Assembly (NCBI GenBank): GCA_024291935.2
Contig: CM044311.1
Location: 28,710,001 to 28,774,000, forward strand
Source of the DNA: Okapia johnstoni
Lineage: Eukaryota > Chordata > Mammalia > Artiodactyla > Giraffidae
Reading direction: 5' to 3'
Length of the DNA: 64,000 bases
Notes under the pieces: model-generated
Seen by the model: only the letters and a program-made list of their open reading frames with translations
The model's database searches: none
What the model was told of the DNA's origin: nothing
Shown here: positions 21,221 through 31,749 of the stretch, piece after piece
Position numbering within the stretch: the stretch's first letter is position 1
How the letters are laid out: each line of letters begins with the position of its first letter
Made by a program: the position numbers and the translations under genes

Positions 21221-22149
21221 TTGGCTGGTACATAGGGTGTGTGTTTGTGTGTATATGTGTGCTCCACTTGGGTGAGTATATCTATCAATGTTTATTCAGG
21301 AAAGTACCAGCACTTTCTGTATTGCAGGGTTGAAATGTTTAATTCAGGGCATTAGAAGCTTACACTCATTGGAAGGCCTTGTGGAAATGGACTATCATGA
21401 TGTAGAATTTCTATGGAATGATTCTCAAGAGCCTACTTAGAAGGTGCTTCAAATCTCAAAACCACTCAAGCATCTGTGTGCAATATAAGAAAATATTGCA
21501 AAGAGGAATAACACCATGTTTTTCATTTTACCTTCCAAATCTTGTGTGATGCCTCTCAATGGTTGATTCTAATTCAGAATTGAGCGTCATGGGAAGGATA
21601 TTCCCAGCATCCTCTTTGTTCTTGATTTCTTCTGACCTTAGGGAGACTAGAATGCCCCTGAGTTGATGGGAGACAAGTCAGTTCAGTGAGATAGGTGAGA
21701 TCAGTGTCCTGTTGTAAGGCTTTCATGACGTAGTATGTGTTCGCACTTTATCTTAAAATCATTGGGAGAATTGTTAATTGTTTTAACACAGGGAGTGAAA
21801 TGATTAACTGCATTTACAAACATTAATTTGTTATAATTATTACCAGAAATCTAATTCTATAAATTTAAAGAGGAAAAACTTAGGAAAGAAGCCTATGGAT
21901 ATTTTGGGAATTATGTGCAGTTTGGATTAAAGGAATAAAGATAAAAGGTAGAGAGGCCAGGTGCTTTACAAGCCCTTTCCTTACCTTAACAACCAAGTTT
22001 TAGTTCTGTAAACATTAAATTAACACCTTGACATCACCACTGTGCTTCCAGAAAGAAAGTGCCCAGAGAGTCTCCACTTTTGTACTTCTCAGTCCTTATT
22101 CAACTGACTGGAAACAAAAGTCTGTCTCGTAAAGGTCACCTGTGACTTC
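21221..22149. other. Single-copy or very old repeat DNA
   Basis: GT-rich patch at 21236-21264. The section 21750-21810 ('gggagtgaaatgattaactg') resembles internal antisense L2 and may continue that element, but I cannot join the parts with confidence. Confidence 0.35.
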
Positions 22150-22579
22150 TGTGAGAGAGAATGCTGGCTGTCTACTGGAAACTGATGTCTCTTGCACAGG
22201 TGAGAAGTGGCTGCTTGGCTCTGGACTCTCATTCCCAAGCCCTTTGCATCTACATGGGACCATGTTAGTGAAGTCTGTTCCATGGAACATAGGTAAAGGT
22301 GAAATATGCCATGTCCAGAACTGGTGCAGAAAAAGCTTTCCGCACCATCCAATGAACTCTTTTCCCAACTGCTGGCCAGATAAAGTCCTACTAAATGAGC
22401 TTGGAAGTCACATACTGAAAAAGAATCTCAAGGAACTTAGGTCCAGGGACCAGCTTGACCCCCACACCAGCCTGCCATCACCACTGCCAACTGAATCTTA
22501 TATAAGCAAGAAAAAGTACTTTTATTTCACTAAATCTCTGATGTTTTGTAGCTTTTCTGTTACTACAGTTGGTAATACT
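22150..22579 (+). mobile_element. Ancient LTR-like repeat, family unassigned
   Basis: Has the appearance of an old LTR-type repeat ending with a 'cttttatttcactaaatctctg ... ttctgttactacag' section. An open plus frame of 171 codons (22142-22657) runs through it and into the SINE, and is not gene-like. Confidence 0.3.
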
Positions 22580-22589
22580 TTTCTTTATG

Positions 22590-22813
22590 CTTGTTGTCAT
22601 TGTTGTTCTGTAGTCACTAAGTTCTGTCCAACTCTTTTGCGATTTCATAAACTGTAGCCTGACAGGCTCCTCTGTCCATAGCATTTCCCAGGCAAGAATG
22701 CTGGAGTGGGTTGCCGTTTCCTTCTCCAGGGGATCTTCCTGACCCAGGGATTGAACCCATCTCTCCCACATTGCAGGTGGATTCTTTACCTCTGAGCCAC
22801 CAGGGAAGCCCCC
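22590..22813 (-). mobile_element. Bov-tA SINE
   Basis: Complete minus-strand copy. Flanked by tttctttatg at 22580-22589 and 22814-22823, a perfect 10-bp duplication. Confidence 0.92.
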
Positions 22814-22823
22814 TTTCTTTATG

Positions 22824-22894
22824 GTTTGTTGTTGTTGTCCAGTCCCCAAGTCATGCCCAACTTTCTGAGACTCCATGGACTGCAGCACGCCAGG
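22824..22894 (-). mobile_element. BovB 3' tail, about 70 bp
   Basis: Very short tail piece with (gtt)n, 'cagtccccaagtcatg' and 'ctgcagcacgccagg'. It abuts the second duplication copy of the SINE and is followed by a third copy, ttctttatg, at 22897-22904, so both elements entered the same word. Confidence 0.88.
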
Positions 22895-23029
22895 CTTCTT
22901 TATGGTAGTTTGTAACAGCAAGTACCATCTCTTTAGCATGTGGTGCTGGTGGACATTTAAGAGACAATGTCTTTTGGGTACATGAAACTGTAGATAAGGA
23001 ATTTAGAAGGGTCTGAATATACAGGATTT

Positions 23030-23550
23030 TGGAGACATTAGCACATAGGTAGAAGCTGAAACCAGAGGTAGGATACTTCAGGAATGAATTGAATGAGAAA
23101 AGAGAGCCAAAGTAGGAATCTTACAGAGTCCAGCAGTAAGGGTGCAGGCAGCGGGACAAGTGGCAGCAAAAAGGGAATCAACTACATTCTGTCCTAGAAT
23201 TCATGAGAATTCAAAGGAAGAAAGACTGTCAAAGGCTGCAGATAAATAATGTTTCACCAGAGTAAGAGAACCAAAGTAAAAACGCTGTGCAGTGAGGAGT
23301 GAAATGAAAGGTAGGGCAAGTAGAAACAGAAACCGCAGCTTATTCCAGAATTGTAGCAGCACAGGAAGGAGGCACATGCCTTCAGGGTCAGCAGAATGAG
23401 CAGATGCATTTTTAGTGTGAGGGTGAGTTAAACAAGCTTGTGAGTGAGAACAGCCACTGAGAGAGGATATATTGCAGATAAAAAAGGAAGTGAATGTTAA
23501 GAAGGGCTTGGAGGACACAATAGAATGGAAAACCCAAGCGGAGTGGGGCT
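23030..23550 (-). mobile_element. L2 LINE ORF2-region remnant
   Basis: Antisense of the L2 reverse-transcriptase-region nucleotides: 'gacattagcacataggtagaag', 'gtcaaaggctgcagataaataatg', 'gagtgaaatgaaaggtaggg'. Many indels and stops; identification is by collinear short words. Confidence 0.5.
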
Positions 23551-23554
23551 TCGT

Positions 23555-23635
23555 CTGTTTGGTTAACACTGTAACCCCAGGCTTTGAATATTCTGGCACT
23601 GGAAGGCACTCAATAAACATTTACTGAAGGAACCC
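23555..23635 (+). mobile_element. L2 LINE 3' terminus
   Basis: 'ctgtaaccccaggctttgaa' followed by 'ggcactcaataaacatttactgaagg' is the sense 3' terminus of L2. Orientation is opposite to the adjoining L2 remnant. Confidence 0.65.
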
Positions 23636-23973
23636 ATGATGAGAAGAAAGGGAAGGGAGGGGAAGATGAAATCAAGGATACAGATAGCGGTGTTATCTTT
23701 GGAAGAAATTAGGCAAGGCATCCTCTGGGATGGAATCAGAAGGGGGAAAGATGAAGAACATGCAGATAATATAGGGGGTAGAGTTTGTGACTGATGGTAG
23801 CTATTTTCTCTGTAAGGTAGGAGGCTAGGCCATCTGTTAAAAATGAGTGGGCAAGTCCAGCTAAGTGATTTCAGGAAGAATAATAAAGGTTTGTAACAGT
23901 TACTGCATAAATAAATAAGGTTATTTGCTTAAGATGAGATTACTGGACAATTCTAACAATGCACAAATTGTGA
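23636..23973. other. Single-copy DNA
   Basis: A/G-rich, no feature recognised. Confidence 0.4.
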
Positions 23974-23993
23974 GAATAAATTCATTCATTTGA

Positions 23994-24223
23994 GATTAAT
24001 GAGAGCCAACTCATTGGAAAAGACCTGATGCTGGGAAAGATTGAAAGCAAAAGGAGAAGGGGGCAGCAGAAGATGAGATGGTTAGATAGTATCACCAACA
24101 CAGTGGGCATCAATTTGAGCAAATTCTGGGAGATAGTGGAGGACAGAGGAGCCTGGTGTGCTGCAATCCTTGGGTCACAAAGAGTCAGACACAATTAATG
24201 ACTGAACAACAACAACAATAAAT
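23994..24223 (+). mobile_element. BovB 3' end, 230 bp
   Basis: Sense tail from 'aatgagagccaactcattgg' through 'gatgagatggttagatag' to a (caa)n tail. Flanked by a perfect 20-bp duplication at 23974-23993 and 24224-24243, the longest in this window. Confidence 0.95.
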
Positions 24224-24243
24224 GAATAAATTCATTCATTTGA

Positions 24244-24782
24244 ATCTTTAACAAAAATTTGCCAAACATAAACCACTAGACCACTGGATATATTTAATCT
24301 TTAATAAGATTAAGATTTAAACCTAAAACCTGCATATGAATATGTTCTCAGATTATTTAGAGCAAAATTGGCTATCTGCTCTAAAATTATACAATTACAT
24401 TATAAAGTTTCAGATATTACAGTTGTCTTTCTCCATGAACTCTTTTTCCCTTCCCGTTTTATTGACATACAGCACTACTGTATATGTTTAAAATGTGCTT
24501 CATCATTTGTGTAAAATTATGGAAAAAGAAACTGCCCTTAATTCTTTGATTCAGCTAACAAGTCTTAAATAATGCATTTTTATGAAGAAAACATAAGTGA
24601 ACAAATCCTATGTGAATACTTAAGTAGATTTTATAGACTGAAAGTCTCTGAATATGTAGATTTCATAACGTTGAACATAAAGAAGACTTGTATGGCAACA
24701 AAGAGCTGTTTGCTTGGTTTTTTAATATACTGTCAAGGTATCTGCTTTTGCTTAATCATCCTTTTCCAGATATAACTTTAGA
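24244..24782. other. AT-rich DNA with a small L1 3' fragment
   Basis: 24455-24515 ('ttttattgacatacagcac', 'catcatttgtg') resembles the antisense 3' end of an old L1. The rest is unassigned. Confidence 0.4.
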
Positions 24783-24890
24783 CATTCCTTCCCTCATTCC
24801 TCCAAGGAACTTTTATTGAACACTTTTAGAGCTTTGGGGACATAGTGAAGACCAGGATGACATACTTTTCCTGACTTCATAGAGATGAAT
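24783..24890 (-). mobile_element. L2 LINE 3' terminus
   Basis: 'ttccttccctcattcctcc', 'cttttattgaacacttttagag', 'ggacatagtgaagacc' match the antisense L2 3' end. Confidence 0.55.
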
Positions 24891-25050
24891 AAATGAATAT
24901 TTTCTTTAGCCTTACCATGAGCTCATCCCAAATTTTCTCCATGAATCACAAACTCCTCTCTCTTCACAATTTTGTTAAGGGTCCCTGCTAAATTGGCTCA
25001 CCAGTTAATTGTGTGTATCTCATTTTGTCATGATCATATGTGTGACTTTT

Positions 25051-25149
25051 TTTTAGACCATGCTGTGTGGCTTGCAGGACCAGGAATCAAACCCATACTG
25101 CCTGCAATGGAAACATGGAATCTTGACCACTGGACTACCAAGGAATCCT
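25051..25149 (-). mobile_element. CHR-type tRNA-Glu SINE, short
   Basis: T-run then 'gaccatgctgtgtggcttgc', 'gaatcaaacccatactgcc', 'cttgaccactggactacc', 'aaggaatcc'. The flanks (tgtgtgactttttt before, catttgactttttaa after) suggest an imperfect duplication. Confidence 0.75.
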
Positions 25150-25165
25150 CACATTTGACTTTTTA

Positions 25166-25727
25166 AATACAATGATCTGCAGTATACATAAACTTTGGGG
25201 CTACCCTCCATCAGGCTGGGGCAATTCAGAGGTAATGCAATAAAGGCCATTATCTGTGGAAACCCCTTTCATTATCATTTTGTTATGATTTATATTGTGG
25301 TAGGTTCTCTTTTTAAGGGCAGAAGCTCCTCCAGGGAGATACTATATGAATCTTAGCTTTAAGCATTTATTTTTCACCTTGAGTGACTCTGGAATTTCAT
25401 GCTTCGGATAGGAGTTGAAAGTTTTAATTTATAATTTTATTATTAGAGAGCAGTGAGTTGAGATGAGGGAATCTTTATTTTTCAGTCACCGTGTGATGGT
25501 TAATATTTCCTACTGTAAGAAGCCATATTTGCCAAGATAATTTAATTTTACAATATTTACTTTTTATCACTGAATTATGCATACAAATAAAAATAAGCTA
25601 TATACTAAAAGGTCCTTTCATATTTATAAATGAAGTAAGGAAATTCTTTTCTGGAAAATGTTACAAATTATTATTTAAATTGTAATAAAAACACATAACT
25701 TGAGATCTATTCTTTTTATATACTTTT
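25166..25727. other. AT-rich single-copy DNA
   Basis: No gene or repeat recognised. Confidence 0.4.
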
Positions 25728-25737
25728 AAGTGTACAA

Positions 25738-26214
25738 CCTAGACAGCATATTAAAAAGCAAAGACATTACTTTGTCAACAAAGGTCTGTCTAGTCAAGGC
25801 TATGGTTTTTCCAGTAGTCATGTATGGATGTGAGAGTTGGACTATAAAGAAAGCTGAGCGCCGAAGAATTGATGCTTTTGAACTGTGGTGTTGGAGAAGA
25901 CTCTTGAGAGTCCCTTGGACTGCAAGGAGATCCAACCAGCCCATTCTAAAAGAGATCAGTCCTGGCTGTTCATCAGAAGGACCGATGAAGCTGAAACTCC
26001 AATCCTTTGGCCACCTGATGAGAAGAACTGATTCATTTGAAAAGACCCTGATGCTGGGAAAGATTGAGGGCAGGCGGAGAAGGGGACGACAGAGGATGAG
26101 ATGGCTGGGTGGCATCATTGACTTGATGGACATGAGTTTGTGTCAACTCCAGGAGTTGGTGATATACAGGGAGGCCTGGCGTGCTGTGGTTCATGGAGTT
26201 ACAAAGAGTTGAAC
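25738..26214 (+). pseudogene. BovB ORF2 C-terminal fragment, frame intact
   Basis: About 157 codons of uninterrupted ORF2 end with the natural stop at 26213. They include 'VVMYGCESWTIKKAERRRIDAFELWCWRRLLRVPW' type sequence and the Arg-rich stretch with [12 protein letters not shown]. The RT palm is absent because the insertion is truncated just downstream of it. An in-frame ATG at 25730 comes from the flanking DNA, so the open frame is chance plus BovB, not a gene. The lack of stops shows the insertion is fairly recent. Confidence 0.9.
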
Positions 26215-26242
26215 AAGACTGAGTGACCGAACTGACTGACTG
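25738..26242 (+). mobile_element. BovB 3' end, 505 bp
   Basis: Sense BovB from the C-terminal ORF2 region to the terminal 'gaactgactgactg' tail. Flanked by a perfect 10-bp duplication, aagtgtacaa, at 25728-25737 and 26243-26252. Confidence 0.96.
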
Positions 26243-26285
26243 AAGTGTACAATACAGGATTTTAATTATAAGCATGATATTATAT

Positions 26286-26591
26286 GAAAGTGAAAATCAC
26301 TCAGTCATATCTGACTCTTTACGATCCCATGGACTATACAGTCCATGGAATTCTCCAGGGCAGAATACTGGAGTGGGTAGCCTTTCCCTTCTCCAGGGGA
26401 TCTTCCCAACCCAAGGATCGAATCCAGGTCTCCAGCATTGCAGGCAGATTCTTTACCAGCTGAGCCACAAGGGAATCCTACTGGAGTAGGTAGCCTATCT
26501 CTTCTCCATCGGATCTTCCCAACCCAGGAATCGAACCAGGTGCTCCTGCATTGCGGGCGGATTCTTTACCAACTGAGCTATCAGGGAAGCC
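26286..26591 (-). mobile_element. Bov-tA SINE, partial head-to-tail dimer
   Basis: One complete minus-strand unit (26286-26477) followed by a second unit lacking its tail half (26478-26591), giving two tRNA-like heads. A perfect 13-bp duplication, catgatattatat, at 26273-26285 and 26592-26604 encloses both, so they arrived together or the second unit arose by internal duplication. Confidence 0.93.
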
Positions 26592-26639
26592 CATGATATT
26601 ATATAGTGAATCTTTAAATCCATTGAACAGCAATTTAAA

Positions 26640-27020
26640 GAATTCACCTGCAATGCAGGAGCACCCAGTTTGATTCCTGGGTTGGAAAGATCCAATGGAG
26701 AAGGGACAGGCTACCCACTTCAGTATTCTTGGGATCCCCTTGTTTGATTCCTGGGTTGGAAAGATCCAATGGAGAAGGGACAGGCTACCCACTTCAGTAT
26801 TCTTGGGATCCCCTTTCAGCTGGTAAAGAATCCACCTGCAATGCGGAAGACCTGGGTTTGATCCCTGGGTTGGAAAGATCCAATGGAGAAGGGACAGGCT
26901 ACCCACTTCAGTATTCTTGGGATCCCCTTTCAGCTGGTAAAGAATCCACCTGCAATGCGGAAGACCTGGGTTTGATCCCTGGGTTGGGAAGATACCCTGG
27001 AAGAGGGCATGGCAACCCAC
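26640..27020 (+). repeat. Tandem array of truncated Bov-tA units
   Basis: Sense Bov-tA head segments repeat with start-to-start spacings of 74, 114 and 114 bp (the common word gttgg at 26681, 26755, 26869, 26983). Each unit stops at 'cagtattcttgggatcccc' instead of continuing into the SINE body. The last unit switches to ordinary Bov-tA sequence up to 'ccactgcag'. The two 114-bp units are nearly identical, pointing to recent tandem duplication. Confidence 0.93.
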
Positions 27021-27821
27021 TGCAGTCTATTCGTTGCCATCTCTTCCTGTTGAATGCTTCATGCATTTTATATTACTTCTTATAGATTGTCAAGCATGTA
27101 CTACCCACTAATTCTAATTTATCTTTCTTCTCCAATGACCAGTGTGTTTTCCTTGTCTCCTTTATCTGACCCTCTCTTTCTTCTTTTTGGAATAATTGCT
27201 CACTGCTTACAAAGAGTGCCTTGAATGCTAAATCTATAATTCAAGCACTGATTTTTAAACAGATCCAAGAGTTGTATTTGAGGCTGGTCTGACGGTGTAT
27301 CTGCCATATGCCATTGAAATAATCCATTGTTTATCACTGTTTCATTTTGTTTTTATACAGTGTTGTACTACTTGGGTGTGATATGGCACTGTTAGCTTAT
27401 CCACTTCAAAATTAACCATACCAGCTGGAGAAGTGTAATTTAGAGGGGTAGCACATGGATATGTGAATGATGACATCTAGAGTGTGTTCTGAGGGTGTCT
27501 CTTATGTTTCTGTATATCCTAGATTCACCCAAATAAAGCATGAAAATTAGTATACATATCCGTACCCGCTCCCGTACATATGCATAAAAATGTTTGCATT
27601 GTTTAGGTTTTACTGAAGTGTCAAGAAAATGAAAACAATAGTATATGGAATTCCTTTAAATCATAGCAAGTGTATCATATTTAAATATATTAAGCATAGA
27701 ATGTTATCTAAATAATATCTGGGTGGTTATTTCCAATATTCTTTTCCACAATTTTGCCTCATTTTGCTGTCAATTGTTTATTTGTTTCTCTGCCTCCTTC
27801 CCTTCACTTTTCCTTCCTTAT
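27021..27821. other. Single-copy DNA
   Basis: 800 bp without a recognised repeat. A polyadenylation-type word, caaataaagcatg, occurs at 27530 but no gene precedes it. Confidence 0.4.
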
Positions 27822-28440
27822 TCCCCTTCATTTACAAATATTTACTGAACATCAACTGTGACCCAGAAATTTCTATGATGAATACGATAGTCAAGGAAAG
27901 GTTTTATAGATGGGATATGCATATAAAAGCACATGCACAGTGAAAGATATGATTTTTAATAGTAGTAAGTTTTACAAAGAAAAGTTGTTGTATAATAGAG
28001 ATAGATGGATGGCACTGGGATCATTATTTTCCTATAGAAAGTCAAATAAGGTACCTCTAAGGAGGTAGCATTTGAGTTGACATCTAAATGATAAAAATCA
28101 CCCAACCACAGTGGGACTGGGGGCTCAGTATTTTATACAAACAGCATCTGTGAGCATTTGTAGGGTGTAAGGAACATAAAACAATCCAGGAACAGTTACT
28201 GAGGGAAAAGTAGAAAGACATGAGTTCGGAGAAGTAGGCAGAGTTCCGTTCACATATGGTGATGAAGGTCATGGGGAATGGGTTAGATTTTATTTCAACT
28301 GTAACAGAAAACTGTTGGAAAGTTTTAGGCAGGGAAGTGATATGGTTTGACTTGCATCTTAAGAAGATCCTCATGGCTGCTGCATACCAAATGAGAAGGG
28401 CAAAGAATGGAAGCAAGAACTGGGAACACTGAAATGCTTT
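27822..28440 (-). mobile_element. L2 LINE 3' half
   Basis: Antisense L2 starting at its 3' end ('ttcatttacaaatatttactgaac') and passing 'ggaggtagcatttgagttgac', 'ggtcatggggaatgggttag', 'cagggaagtgatatggtttgac' and 'cctcatggctgctgcataccaaatg'. About 600 collinear bases, the longest continuous L2 here. Confidence 0.7.
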
Positions 28441-29465
28441 GTCCTAGACTACAAAGTGAATCATAGAACTAGAACTTTTTCTTCCTTACTCAAAATCCAG
28501 TTTTCTGTATTATTACCTTGTGACCTCATCATTTTATACTTATTTCTGTTGTCTTGTTCTCCAGACAAGATCTTCTTTCCTCTCTTCTCATCTCTTCTAG
28601 CAGTTACTCAGTTATCCTTTAATTTATTTTTCTTGACCTTGCCTAATTATAGAAGCATGTTATACAGTTTCTATTAAGGCATGCCCTTTAGTGAGGGTAT
28701 GTTTTGTGCATGTGTTGTATCTTTAATTAAATGTAAAAATATGGTTCTAGGATAAAACTGAACAGATTAATACTCTTCCTGCTAATAGAGGACACTGAGA
28801 AATAGGGCAGTCATAGAGAAACACTAATTTTTAGTGCTTACAAGGGCTCTATATCAATGGCATCCACTGATTCTATTTAATTTTTTCAGGGAAAAATTAT
28901 TACTTTTATAAAATAACTCTTGTCTAGAGAAATGTGGTATAATACCTGTATAGTTTAAAAAGTGGAAATTTTAGATGAAAAACAGATATTATGTAGCCAT
29001 CTTAATTTAAAGTAGAACAAAATGAAACTTCTGCCAATATCCACAGTAAAAAATTAATTTTTCCTCTATTTTGTTTAGCCATTTAGTTCTTCATTCAGCA
29101 AATCTTTATGGGGTAATTTGTGTGTGCTAGAGATGAAAGCTCTCACCTATCTTTGACTTCTGAAGTGCTAATCTTTCTTAGTTTGTCCATTTCTTATTTT
29201 TCTGGATAATTTACTTTCTTGACTTGTATATTCTTGCAATTTAGTTATGGTGTTTTTGCATATTTCTGCCAGAGTGAAGATTTTCATCATGTTTCTCTCC
29301 TGTCAATTTCTTTCTAATGCTTCCCTGACTCCTTACCCCCCACTCTCTTCTTCTGTTACAGCCACTTGATCTTGCCTTCATATTCTAGCCCCACACATTC
29401 TCAGTAACTCGATCTACCTTTAATTGGGATACATAAGGGATCTTTTTTGAGTAACGTGCAGGAAC
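28441..29465. other. AT-rich single-copy DNA
   Basis: Weak L2-like words at 29090-29150 only. No gene. Confidence 0.4.
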
Positions 29466-29668
29466 TATCTGTCACTCAGTTGTGTCTGACTCTTTGTGAT
29501 CCCATGGACTGTAGCCCACCAGGCTCCTCTGTCCGTGGATTTATCCAGGCAAGAATACTGGAGTGGGTTGCCATTCCCTTCTCCAGGGGATCTTCCCAAC
29601 CCAGGGATTGAACTTGAGTCTCCCACATTGCAGGCAGACTCTTTACCAACTGAGTCATCAGGGAAGGA
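29466..29668 (-). mobile_element. Bov-tA SINE
   Basis: Complete minus-strand copy ending 'gagtcatcagggaag'. Duplications not clear. Confidence 0.9.
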
Positions 29669-30019
29669 CACAATGTTAAATGTCAATCTTACAGCTAGTT
29701 CTGCTTGTGATTCCTTTGTTTTCAAGTTGTAATGATAATGCTTCTTCCAGTCACTGGTTTTGCACTTGAAATCCTTTCTTCTCTCTGGTAAAGACATTAC
29801 ATTAGAATCCTACCCTTGAACCATAATTGCACATCTGGGTCAGACTTCTCTGCACATTCCTTAGTTCGGACACTTCTGTTTTGCGTTCACTTCATCCCAT
29901 AGGATATCATTCAGATGTTGGGACAGTACTTCCCGCCTATTTAATCCAAGAGAGATTCTAACATCTTTTCTGTGATCTGTCACTTAAAGAAACTCACTAC
30001 AATCTGTTGGTTTTCCAGT
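29669..30019. other. Single-copy DNA
   Basis: No feature recognised. Confidence 0.4.
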
Positions 30020-30240
30020 CCCTCCAGATGGCACTAGTGGTAAAGTACTTGCTTGCCAATGCAGGAGACATAAGACACACAGGTTAGATTCCTGGGTCTG
30101 GAAGATCCCCTGGAGAAGGGCATGGCAACCCACTCCAGTATTCTGGCCTGGAGAATCCCATGGACAGAGGATCCTGGTGGGCCACAGTCCACAGCGTCAC
30201 AGAGTCTCACATGACTGAAGCAACTTAGCACACACACATG
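30020..30240 (+). mobile_element. Bov-tA SINE with CA-rich tail
   Basis: Plus-strand copy ending 'gaagcaacttagc', followed at 30226-30258 by an imperfect (CA)n tail. The head is altered ('tccctccagatggcactagtgg'). Confidence 0.88.
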
Positions 30241-30258
30241 CACACACAATACACACAC

Positions 30259-30639
30259 TGGCATTTCTAAGGTCACAAATAACTTTCTATTTGGCATATT
30301 CAATGGGCATTCATCAGGGGTCCCAGTCTGTTCTGATTTTTTGCATACTTGTCTTCTCTAACGCAGTGTTTTGCTGGTTATCCTCTCTTCCCTGCTTCTT
30401 CCATGGGCTTCTTCCATATGACTCATCCTTTAAAGTCAGTGTTTCTCAGGATTCTATCCCTGAATCATTTGTCATTTCAGATACTCAGTGGGAAATCTTG
30501 TCCTCTCTCTTATTTCAACCCATACACCCCAGCCTTAATCCTCATGCTCTAGATTCATATACTCAGTTTTATGTCAACCACTCAGCATCTTCTTGATGCT
30601 ACTATTTCAGAAACTGAATGTGTCAGCTACTCTCAAAAT
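30259..30639. other. Single-copy DNA
   Basis: C/T-rich; could be further upstream L2 but not recognised. Confidence 0.35.
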
Positions 30640-31565
30640 TTCTCCTTTTTCTAAACTTCCTGCTTAATTACCATTCTCTTCCACAGTTCTGTATCTACAC
30701 AGTGATAGGTTTTGCTAATTTTAAAGCCTAAGTACTTCTTGCCATTTTCTTCTCCTTCCTTTTGTCTCCACTACCTCAATTCTGACCAGACCACCAAAGT
30801 GGAAAGAAAGTGATAAGTGTTAGTCGCTCAGTCGTGTCTGACTCTTTGTGATCCCATGGTCTGCAGCCCGCCAGGCTCCTCTGCCCATGGGATTCTCCAG
30901 GCAAGAATACTGGAGTGGGTTGCCATTTCTTCCTCCAGAGGATCTTCCCAACCCAGGGATTGAAATGATCTCCTTACTCGTCTTCCTGCCTCTAATTTTC
31001 ACCTTCAAGCCCATCCTCTAAAGAACTGATGGAAAACTCTGTTTAAGATGTCAATAACTAAATGAGGCTGTTCTTCATTATCTACAGACTAAATTTCACA
31101 CTCCTTTGATAATACATACAAGTTATTCATGATCTTACCTCCAGCTTCATTGCTTACAATCACTACCTGGAATTCTGGTTCAGCAACACTGCATTGCTTG
31201 TAATTTTCTGCAGTTTTTTTCCTCATGTTTGTGTCTTTGGTCCTGTGGTCTATTTACTTGGAGACTTCCTTCCCTTCCTTTACCTGGCTGATCTTCCCCT
31301 TTTATCTGCCTTCATGGACAGTCATCTGCTATTCATCTTCATTTTAATGTCATTTCTTCTAGCATAACCACTATGACACTGGCATTCCTGTTCAGCCTCC
31401 TCCTGCCATGCTGACTTAGATGTCCTTCAGCTATCCTCCAAGGTACTGTGTGCATATCTGCATTGTCTTAATTTTCTGCTTACGTGTCATAACTTATTTT
31501 GCATTCTCAATGGTACCTGGCTTACCACTAATAACAAAACACAACTCAGTAAATACTTATGTATT
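30640..31565 (+). mobile_element. L2 LINE 3' region, interrupted
   Basis: Sense L2 with 'gatctccttactcgtcttcctgcc', 'caagcccatcctctaaag', 'caagttattcatgatcttacc', 'cctggctgatcttcccc', and the 3' end 'caatggtacctggcttacc ... actcagtaaatacttatg'. A Bov-tA lies within it. Confidence 0.65.
30800..30963 (-). mobile_element. Bov-tA SINE, head missing
   Basis: Minus-strand body and part of the head, ending at 'cagggattga', so about 50 bp of the tRNA-derived start is absent. Inside L2. Confidence 0.88.
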
Positions 31566-31743
31566 GCTCAATTTCCAAGTACACTCTTTTAAAAAGGCAA
31601 GATGAATGCTGTTACTCTCTTGACATTAGTTTTTCCCATTCTTTATTAGTTTTTTAGAAAATTCCTTAGAAAATTTAGAATTTTTTAAATTCTTTACTAA
31701 ATTTAGTAAATTTGGCAGCTTACTAAATATTTTGGGAATGGTT
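31566..31743. other. Very AT-rich spacer with local palindromic words
   Basis: The words tagaaaattccttagaaaatttagaatttttt and actaaatttagtaaattt (broken up here for brevity) make short hairpins at 31650-31720. No gene. Confidence 0.4.
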
Positions 31744-31749
31744 GTATTC

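Noticed and set aside
22142..22657. 171-codon plus frame as a gene
   Set aside because: It runs from an old repeat into the antisense of a Bov-tA; no conserved domain and no coherent start context.
25730..26212. 160-codon open frame as a host gene
   Set aside because: It is the intact C-terminal part of BovB ORF2; the ATG comes from flanking DNA and the insertion has its own 10-bp duplication.
26640..27020. CRISPR-like or satellite array
   Set aside because: The units are truncated Bov-tA copies repeated head to tail with no unique spacers, in a mammalian genome.
31640..31725. Short A/T palindromes as a functional hairpin
   Set aside because: Such words are expected by chance in sequence this AT-rich.
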